Shown here: piece by piece, positions 22,482-26,751 of the stretch
Position numbering within the stretch: position 1 is the first letter of the stretch
Layout: every line of letters begins with the position of its first letter
From: a virus
Direction: 5' to 3' (one strand)
DNA: 26,751 bases
IMG/VR virus record: IMGVR_UViG_3300047453_000096
Location: 1 to 26,751 of that record
The notes under the pieces: model-generated
Told to the model about the DNA's origin: nothing
What the model saw: only the letters and a program-made list of their open reading frames with translations
Databases searched by the model: none
Translations under genes and position numbers: made by a program

Positions 22482-23012
22482 ATGCTTATGAAAACTGACG
22501 ACTTAGGAATACCACGATTCTCTAATAAAGATCTAGTAGATATGATCTATAGTGGCAATGTTGAAAAATGTCACGTAGTTCTATGCGAAGAATCAGATGA
22601 TGTAGATAAGTTCAATGTCGCTATGGAAGAACAAGGCTTTGATAAACTACAAAAATATATTCCATTAGATGTAGATCAACAAACTTTTGACGGTGTATGT
22701 CAAAGTGAATGGTTTATGCCTGATGAATACAAAGACATCAATGTATATGAATATGTACTAGGCAAAGCAAAAACACCCTGCCCACAACACGTACAAGATC
22801 GTATATGGGAAGAAATGGAAGCATATGGCGAACGTGATATGCATAATCTATTACGCTATATGATTTATCTTGTAGACTTTATGCGTGAGAATAACATTGT
22901 ATGGGGTGTAGGTAGAGGTAGCTCTGTAGCATCATATGTGCTATATTTAATAGGTGTACACAAGATTAATTCAATCCAGTTTGGCCTGGATTGGCGAGAG
23001 TTCTTGAGATAA
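22482..23012 (+). CDS. orphan DNA polymerase III alpha-like fragment
   Basis: Residues 107-176 of this 176-residue protein align by eye with the piece of bacterial DnaE that joins the PHP domain to the palm. They show a helix RIWEEMEAYGERD, a region LLRYMIYLVDFMRENNI, then GVGRGSSVASYVLYLIG (142-158), equivalent to GPGRGSAAGSLVAYLLG. The protein ends at WREFLR, where DnaE has FERFLN. The catalytic aspartates, which follow in DnaE, are absent. The N-terminal 100 residues have no visible PHP histidine motifs. The GS motif is therefore kept without polymerase chemistry. It may bind nucleotide or another polymerase subunit. Starts at 22482 and 22488 are both possible. I recall similar genes in marine T4-like phages. 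Confidence 0.72.
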   Translation: MLMKTDDLGIPRFSNKDLVDMIYSGNVEKCHVVLCEESDDVDKFNVAMEEQGFDKLQKYIPLDVDQQTFDGVCQSEWFMPDEYKDINVYEYVLGKAKTPCPQHVQDRIWEEMEAYGERDMHNLLRYMIYLVDFMRENNIVWGVGRGSSVASYVLYLIGVHKINSIQFGLDWREFLR

Positions 23013-23039
23013 GTAAGTATATAACTAGGAGAATATATT

Positions 23040-23399
23040 ATGCCAATGAAACAAACAGGACGCAAAGTTTATAAAACTATGCAAGGTAAGACAGTTGATA
23101 TGGATTTACTACGTCAACGCAATGAATTAACACCCGCAGTAGGTAACGCAAAAGTTAACGCTCGTGGTGACGAATTAGGTCCAGGTGGACAGATTATTAA
23201 AAAACGTGAAGAAGTTTTAGGACAGTATTACAAAAACAATACTCCGGACGAAATTACAACAAAAAGATCTCAACTAGTAGCAGACGAGCCAACACTAGAT
23301 AACAACGGTAAAGATGTTACAGACGATTGGGTAGAGCCAGTATCAGAAGATAGCTGGGTTGAAGACGAAGACGGAAATTTTATTCAAAAAGGTGACTAA
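23040..23399 (+). CDS. conserved acidic phage protein (119 aa), function unknown
   Basis: AGGAG lies 8 bases before the ATG at 23040. Residues 1-60 are basic and well ordered (MKQTGRKVYKTMQGK, then DLLRQRNELTPAVGN and ELGPGGQIIKKREEVL). Residues 78-119 are very acidic, ending SWVEDEDGNFIQKGD. The bipolar charge is typical of a small structural or scaffold-like protein, but no domain is recognised. The N-terminal block is one I recall from T4-like marine phages without a known role. It overlaps the co-chaperonin start by one base (TAATG), so the two are probably translated together. Confidence 0.65.
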   Translation: MPMKQTGRKVYKTMQGKTVDMDLLRQRNELTPAVGNAKVNARGDELGPGGQIIKKREEVLGQYYKNNTPDEITTKRSQLVADEPTLDNNGKDVTDDWVEPVSEDSWVEDEDGNFIQKGD

Positions 23400-23788
23400 T
23401 GATTGAAGGTGATGTAAAAGCAATAGGCAATAGAGTTCTAGTAACCGATATGCATTTTGGTGAACAAACAACAGCAAGTGGATTGATTATTGCAAACGAC
23501 GACGGCAAAACACGAGGAATTTATCCAAGGTGGGGTAAGGTATATGATAAAGGACCTGAGAACAATGACCCATATGATATTGGACAATGGATTTTAGTTG
23601 AACACGGTCGTTGGACACGAACAATAAAAGTAAAGACTACCAACGGAGATGAAATTGAAGTTCGTATGGTAGAAGCTGAGTCTATACTTGCAATGTCAGA
23701 AACTAAACCTGACAGTGTACAGATTGGCACAGAGTATGCAGACGGTGAACACGCAACCGTCGACCCTAGTAGTTTTATAAGGACATAA
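23399..23788 (+). CDS. 31: GroES-like co-chaperonin (gp31 type)
   Basis: This co-chaperonin would cap host GroEL to fold phage proteins, as T4 gp31 does for the major capsid protein. IEGDVKAIGNRVLVTDM opens the GroES beta-barrel. GEQTTASGLII (21-31) has the layout of the mobile loop, with GLII in place of the GroEL-binding IVL tripeptide. WGKVYDKGPENNDPYDIGQWILVEHG (45-70) matches the GroES core strands. A helical and polar tail from about 92 to 129 is an extension not found in GroES. At 129 residues it is longer than GroES (97) and T4 gp31 (111). Assignment rests on order and loop. Interaction with GroEL is inferred. Confidence 0.75.
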   Translation: MIEGDVKAIGNRVLVTDMHFGEQTTASGLIIANDDGKTRGIYPRWGKVYDKGPENNDPYDIGQWILVEHGRWTRTIKVKTTNGDEIEVRMVEAESILAMSETKPDSVQIGTEYADGEHATVDPSSFIRT

Positions 23789-23790
23789 TA

Positions 23791-24147
23791 ATGACAAACG
23801 TATTTAGAGATATTGACACATTCGCTGTGGCTTGTGATCAGCCACCAAGTGAAGAAAACTACAAAATGTATCTTGATTTGATCCGTGAAGAAACGGATGA
23901 ATTAGAAGAAGCCATCCAAGACAACGACAAAGTCGAACAGCTCGATGCACTAGTAGACATCTTAGTTGTTACTATGGGTGCAATACGTGCCGCAGGCTGG
24001 GACGGAGAAGCGGCCTGGAAAGAAGTAATGGACACAAACTTTGCTAAAATTGATCCAACCACAGGCAAAGTAATCAAACGTGAAGATGGTAAGGTACTCA
24101 AACCAGAAGGTTGGAAAGCCCCTGAATTGGCACAATTTATCAAATAA
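23791..24147 (+). CDS. mazG: MazG-like nucleotide pyrophosphohydrolase
   Basis: This 118-residue all-alpha NTP pyrophosphatase belongs to the MazG/PRA-PH superfamily. The metal-binding pattern is present: EExxE at 33-37 (REETDELEEAI) followed by ExxD at 49-52 (EQLDALVD). It would hydrolyse (d)NTPs or alarmone-type nucleotides to monophosphates and so tune nucleotide pools during infection. The C-terminal half contains WDGEAAWKEVMDTNFAKID, a helix seen in PRA-PH-like members, and ends GWKAPELAQFIK. AAGGA precedes the ATG, which lies 2 bases after the co-chaperonin stop. Substrate choice cannot be read from the sequence. Confidence 0.85.
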   Translation: MTNVFRDIDTFAVACDQPPSEENYKMYLDLIREETDELEEAIQDNDKVEQLDALVDILVVTMGAIRAAGWDGEAAWKEVMDTNFAKIDPTTGKVIKREDGKVLKPEGWKAPELAQFIK

Positions 24148-24153
24148 AAACTC

Positions 24154-24182
24154 TTGACTTTTGTCCTCTATCCTGCTATAAT
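24154..24182 (+). promoter_or_regulatory. strong extended sigma70-type promoter for tRNA-Arg and replication genes
   Basis: TTGACT (24154-24159), a 17-base spacer and TATAAT (24177-24182) with TG at 24174-24175 make the best bacterial promoter in the window. Transcription should start near 24189, ten bases before the tRNA, and continue into the dexA-like gene and the clamp-loader operon. No terminator is visible between. Confidence 0.88.
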
Positions 24183-24198
24183 TAATGTAAATTAACGA

Positions 24199-24275
24199 GC
24201 GGCTGTAGCTCAGCTGGATAGAGCACAAGTTTGCGGAACTTGAGGTCAGGGGTTCGACTCCCTTCAGCCGCGCCA
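24199..24275 (+). tRNA. tRNA-Arg (anticodon GCG), CCA encoded
   Basis: A full cloverleaf can be drawn. The acceptor stem is 24199-24205 with 24265-24271. The D stem is GCTC/GAGC around AGCTGGATA. The anticodon stem is 24226-24230 with 24238-24242, and the loop TTGCGGA puts GCG at 24233-24235. The variable loop is five bases, and the T stem is 24248-24252 with 24260-24264, containing one G-U pair. The discriminator is G24272 and CCA is encoded at 24273-24275. A20, C35 and G73 are the arginine identity elements. GCG would decode CGC and CGU. Bacteria normally use ACG for this box, so the anticodon is unusual. Confidence 0.95.
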
Positions 24276-24290
24276 AAAGAGGAAAATAAA

Positions 24291-24833
24291 ATGGCTACAC
24301 ACGGGATGATTGACCTAGAAACCCTAGGAGTAGAACCTGATAGTGTTGTAATGACATTAGGTGCTATTAAGTTTGATCCTTTTACAGACAACGAGCCCCA
24401 CAGTCCAATATATTTGCGAGGAGATATTGAGGATCAGACTAACAACTTTGATCGTTCAATTGATGATAATACGTTAGCCTGGTGGAGCAAACAACCACAA
24501 GAAATTCAAGACGAAGCATTTGGGGATCACGACGATCGTGTTACTGTTCCTGAAATGTTAAAAGTATTAAACAAATGGTGTGTAGGTTTAGATTACATTT
24601 GGTGTCAAGGTCCTACATTTGATTTTGTAATACTACAGCATCTATATAAAGAAGCAGAAACACCAGTACCGTGGAACTTCTGGCAAATTAGAGATAGTAG
24701 AACATTGTTTGCTATGATGCCAAGTGATCCACGTAAAGCAATACAAGAAAGTTTACATAATGCACTTGCTGATTGTTATTATCAAGCAAAATGCGTACAG
24801 CAGTCTTACAAGCACTTTGGAGTAACTAGATGA
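24291..24833 (+). CDS. dexA: DexA-like 3'-5' exonuclease (DEDDh)
   Basis: This 180-residue DnaQ-fold exonuclease is related to T4 exonuclease A (DexA). Exo I is MIDLETLG (6-13; Asp8, Glu10). Exo II is TFDFVIL (109-115; Asp111). Exo III is HNALADCYYQA (156-166; His156, Asp161), so the four carboxylates and the general-base histidine of the DEDDh class are all present. It is shorter than T4 DexA (227). The ATG at 24291 has AGAGGA upstream. A longer in-frame start would read through the tRNA and is rejected. It lies 15 bases after the tRNA in the same transcript. Likely roles are degradation of host DNA or end processing. Confidence 0.88.
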   Translation: MATHGMIDLETLGVEPDSVVMTLGAIKFDPFTDNEPHSPIYLRGDIEDQTNNFDRSIDDNTLAWWSKQPQEIQDEAFGDHDDRVTVPEMLKVLNKWCVGLDYIWCQGPTFDFVILQHLYKEAETPVPWNFWQIRDSRTLFAMMPSDPRKAIQESLHNALADCYYQAKCVQQSYKHFGVTR

Positions 24834-25213
24834 AAATAGGCCTTAGCCTAAGTCGATGTATTCGTGATATATTTACTGGTGCAGTTGAAGAAAATGATGT
24901 ATTGGTAATTATTGCTCGTACAGATTTTGATCCGCACAATGATAATCATTGGAATAATATTTGGGAAGGTTATACACAGGGCGGATTAAGTAGAGCTGAA
25001 TGGGCAGACTTTAGAGATGAATATGTTTCTTTTAGGCGCCTAGCACTAGAATTATACGATGATGGCAAAATACATCAGCCACGACATTATGGTGCTCACC
25101 CACCACGGTTGCCATATCATTGGTTAGATTGTGTTGTAAGACCACAAGAACACAATCCAGCACAGGCCAAAGCGTGGCAAAATTATTTAACTATTACGGA
25201 TTTATCAAAATGA
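24830..25213 (+). CDS. conserved hypothetical protein (127 aa)
   Basis: Coupled to the exonuclease gene by an ATGA overlap. No known domain is recognised. The first 35 residues, IGLSLSRCIRDIFTGAVEEN followed by DVLVIIART, look like a helix then a buried strand. WNNIWEGYTQGGLSRAEW (41-58) is tryptophan-rich. RHYGAHPPRLPYHWLDCV (85-102) is rich in histidine and proline. The sequence is soluble in character, with no membrane segment. I recall similar proteins near replication genes in other T4-like phages, but no function is known to me. Confidence 0.7.
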   Translation: MKIGLSLSRCIRDIFTGAVEENDVLVIIARTDFDPHNDNHWNNIWEGYTQGGLSRAEWADFRDEYVSFRRLALELYDDGKIHQPRHYGAHPPRLPYHWLDCVVRPQEHNPAQAKAWQNYLTITDLSK

Positions 25214-25422
25214 TAAAAGATGATACAGATAATCCTTGGGCTGTTATGATATGCCTTGATGGTAAAGATGATTGGATTTTTGTAACCGAAGACACTGGCA
25301 AATGTGATTGGGAATTAAAGCCTGTATTGTTTAACGATATTAATGATGCATTATTGTTTGCTGACCAATACGTAATTAGTGGTAAAGAAGAGAATGTTCA
25401 AGTAGTAACATACGATAGATAG
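25210..25422 (+). CDS. small hypothetical protein (70 aa)
   Basis: The start at 25210 overlaps the previous stop as ATGA. A longer in-frame ATG at 25120 is rejected because it would overlap the previous gene by 94 bases. The 70 residues are acidic and rich in tryptophan, aspartate and valine (DNPWAVMICLDGKDDWIFVT, then FNDINDALLFADQYVISG). The strand-strand-helix alternation suggests a compact alpha/beta unit. No family recognised. It sits in the early operon upstream of the clamp loader. Confidence 0.65.
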   Translation: MIKDDTDNPWAVMICLDGKDDWIFVTEDTGKCDWELKPVLFNDINDALLFADQYVISGKEENVQVVTYDR

Positions 25423-25433
25423 AAAGAAGTAAT

Positions 25434-25616
25434 ATGACACCAGAACCTAAAGATATAGATGACGAAACAAAAAGATTAGTAAAAGAGTACCTTGACAAGG
25501 GCGGAAAGATAACACACTATAAAAGTGGGGAAAGGTCTGAAGAAATTGATTTCAAAGGCGGCTTTTATCAAAGACGTAAAAGAAAGAAAGAAGAAAAAGA
25601 GGGGAAAAATGGTTAG
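25434..25616 (+). CDS. small basic protein (60 aa)
   Basis: The N-terminal part (DIDDETKRLVKEYLDKGGKI) is a charged helix leading to a GGKITHYKSGERS turn. The C-terminus is strongly basic (QRRKRKKEEKEGKNG). This is a common layout in small phage proteins that bind nucleic acid, but no proof is visible. It overlaps the next small membrane gene by 8 bases. The Shine-Dalgarno (AGAAG) is weak. Confidence 0.6.
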   Translation: MTPEPKDIDDETKRLVKEYLDKGGKITHYKSGERSEEIDFKGGFYQRRKRKKEEKEGKNG

Positions 25617-25773
25617 ATGGTATGATTGGATAGCGGCAGTAGTATATGCATATCTTATTATGTATTTCTTCTTTACAATTCCTATCTTCGGTGCTATAAT
25701 AGCATATATGATATACGAATACTTATGGGGACACGTATACTGTCAATATAGATTACAACAGGAAAACAGATGA
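25609..25773 (+). CDS. small membrane protein (54 aa)
   Basis: The ATG at 25609 is chosen because GAGGGG lies 5 bases upstream. The longer in-frame ATG at 25525 would duplicate the coding of the previous gene. Residues 7-40 are hydrophobic (YDWIAAVVYAYLIMYFFFTI, then IFGAIIAYMIYEYLW). They form either one long or two tightly spaced membrane helices, with a short charged tail. It overlaps the clamp-loader start by 4 bases (ATGA), so it is part of the replication operon. Function unknown. Confidence 0.65.
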   Translation: MVRWYDWIAAVVYAYLIMYFFFTIPIFGAIIAYMIYEYLWGHVYCQYRLQQENR

Positions 25774-26687
25774 AAGAATTATGGGTAGAAAAGTATCGTC
25801 CGAAAACAGTAGATGGTTATGTATTCCGTGACGAAGCACAGCGCAGTCAAGTAAAGACTTGGATTAAAGACAAAACTATTCCGCATTTGCTGTTTAGTGG
25901 TAACGCAGGTATTGGTAAAACAACACTTGCTAAATTGTTGTTTAATGAACTAGAAGTTAATGACTTAGATGTACTTGAGATTAACGCAAGTCGTACAAAC
26001 TCAGTAGATGATGTGCGTGATAAGATTGTTAACTTTGTACAGATGATTCCATTTGGTGACTTTAAAGTTGTGTTGCTAGATGAGGCTGATTACTTGAGTC
26101 CAAACGCACAAGCGGCATTGCGTGGTGTAATGGAGGAGTATCATACAACAGCACGTTTTATTCTAACGTGTAACTATCCTAACAGAGTTATTCCTGCACT
26201 ACACAGCAGATGTCAAGGCTTCCATATTGCTAAGATTGATCAAACAGAGTTTACAGCAAGAGTTGCAGAGATTCTTATTACAGAAGGTGTAACTCCGGAC
26301 TTAGACGTACTAGATACGTATGTAAAGGGTACATACCCGGACTTGCGTAAGTGTATTAACACAGTGCAAATGAATAGCGTAGATGGCGTCTTAAACAAGC
26401 CCAATGAAGGTGATACAGGCGAAAGCGACTGGAAACTTGAAATGGTTGAACTGTTTAAGGCAGGCAAGATTCAAGCGGCACGTAAATTGTTGTGCGGTGC
26501 AATCCGTCCAGAAGAAATGGAAGAAGTGTATCGTTGGTTATATGACAACATTGAACTGTTTGGAGATGATGCACAACAAGACCAAGCAGTGCTTGTTATT
26601 AAGCAAGGTCTAGTAGATCATACACTAGTTGTAGATCCAGAGATTAACTTGGCAGCAGTACTAATCAAACTAGCGAGACTTCAATGA
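25770..26687 (+). CDS. 44: sliding-clamp loader large subunit (gp44-like)
   Basis: This AAA+ ATPase of 305 residues loads the phage sliding clamp (T4 gp44 is 319). The opening VEKYRPKTVDGYV (6-18) is the RFC-type box. Walker A is GNAGIGKT (44-51). Walker B is VVLLDEAD (100-107). The sensor and SRC arginine-finger region follow at ILTCNYPNR (131-139) and SRC (146-148). The collar helices at about 220-305 complete the fold. Arginine codons are 10 CGT, 1 CGC and 4 AGA. The partner small subunit gp62 should follow in the T4 order, but the next start does not look like gp62. Confidence 0.93.
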   Translation: MKELWVEKYRPKTVDGYVFRDEAQRSQVKTWIKDKTIPHLLFSGNAGIGKTTLAKLLFNELEVNDLDVLEINASRTNSVDDVRDKIVNFVQMIPFGDFKVVLLDEADYLSPNAQAALRGVMEEYHTTARFILTCNYPNRVIPALHSRCQGFHIAKIDQTEFTARVAEILITEGVTPDLDVLDTYVKGTYPDLRKCINTVQMNSVDGVLNKPNEGDTGESDWKLEMVELFKAGKIQAARKLLCGAIRPEEMEEVYRWLYDNIELFGDDAQQDQAVLVIKQGLVDHTLVVDPEINLAAVLIKLARLQ

Positions 26688-26751
26688 AGTGGGTAATAGT
26701 TGCATTAGAAAACGAACTACCTAGTGATTTTTTTCACAAACACAGACCTGA
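26684..26751 (+). CDS. partial gene, possible nucleosidase-like N-terminus
   Basis: The start overlaps the clamp-loader stop (ATGA), and the frame is open to the window edge. Only 22 complete codons can be read (MKWVIVALENELPSDFF followed by HKHRP). A beta strand then an acidic ALENELP turn is reminiscent of the opening of the MTA/SAH nucleosidase-phosphorylase family. It does not resemble what I recall of gp62. Twenty-two residues are too few for a call. Confidence 0.45.
   Translation, partial: MKWVIVALENELPSDFFHKHRP

Noticed and set aside
23004-23025. TTGAGA plus TATATA resembling a promoter before 23040
   Set aside because: The spacer is only 8 bases, far from the 16-18 needed.
24231-24290. 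Longer reading frame for the exonuclease starting inside the tRNA
   Set aside because: The tRNA fold is complete, and a good ribosome-binding site supports the ATG at 24291.
24182-24391. Minus-strand reading frames over the tRNA and exonuclease start
   Set aside because: They are antisense of the tRNA and of a well-supported gene. The MARLKGVEPLTSSS-type string is a known artefact of antisense tRNA reading.
1-26751. CRISPR arrays, insertion sequences, integrase or attachment sites
   Set aside because: No direct-repeat/spacer series, transposase or recombinase motif was seen. The short repeats present are protein-module repeats in fibre genes.

Overview
The window is a compact, AT-rich segment of a T4-like myovirus genome. 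Genes abut or overlap by 1 to 8 bases in most places and no gap exceeds 300 bases. The gene set is a type II topoisomerase pair, a DexA-like exonuclease, a gp44-type clamp loader, a gp31/GroES-type co-chaperonin, a MazG-like hydrolase, an A-type Fe-S carrier, a pterin-synthase homologue and very long modular fibre proteins. This set is familiar from marine T4-like phages of cyanobacteria and SAR11-type bacteria. The host cannot be fixed from the sequence alone.

Layout. 1-1942: end of the topoisomerase large subunit and the complete medium subunit. 1981-3066: a fibre-like late gene. 3104-6389: an accessory cassette of two small membrane proteins, a DUF115/MptE-like protein, a divergent PTPS/QueD homologue, a GT-A glycosyltransferase and a 2OG-Fe(II) oxygenase. 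6386-7678: a possible micro-ORF and a UvdE-type UV endonuclease with a GC-rich core. 7617-9022: small genes, two of them on the minus strand, plus the IscA/HesB-like carrier. 9102-22236: five consecutive fibre or baseplate genes, including a 2592-residue protein. 22236-24147: a small protein, an orphan piece of DNA polymerase III alpha, an acidic protein, the co-chaperonin and the MazG-like protein. 24199-24275: tRNA-Arg(GCG). 24291-26751: dexA-like exonuclease, small genes, the gp44-like clamp loader and the start of a further gene.

Two promoter classes can be read directly. Virion-type genes are preceded by T4-late-type octamers ending in TAAATA: one perfect TATAAATA, and several GATAAATA or near matches. 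Metabolic and replication units are preceded by host sigma70-type promoters with exact 17-base spacers at 4460-4488, 6386-6414 and 24154-24182, with a weaker one at 22447-22475. This suggests an early/late split resembling T4.

Arginine codons split the same way. The topoisomerase and clamp-loader genes use mostly CGT/CGC. The fibre gene at 16880 uses only AGA/AGG. The phage tRNA-Arg(GCG) would read CGT/CGC. Most interesting for follow-up are this codon/tRNA split, the polymerase fragment that stops before the catalytic aspartates, the PTPS homologue that lacks canonical zinc histidines, the GC mosaic in the UV endonuclease gene, and the repeated N-terminal module shared by three fibre genes.
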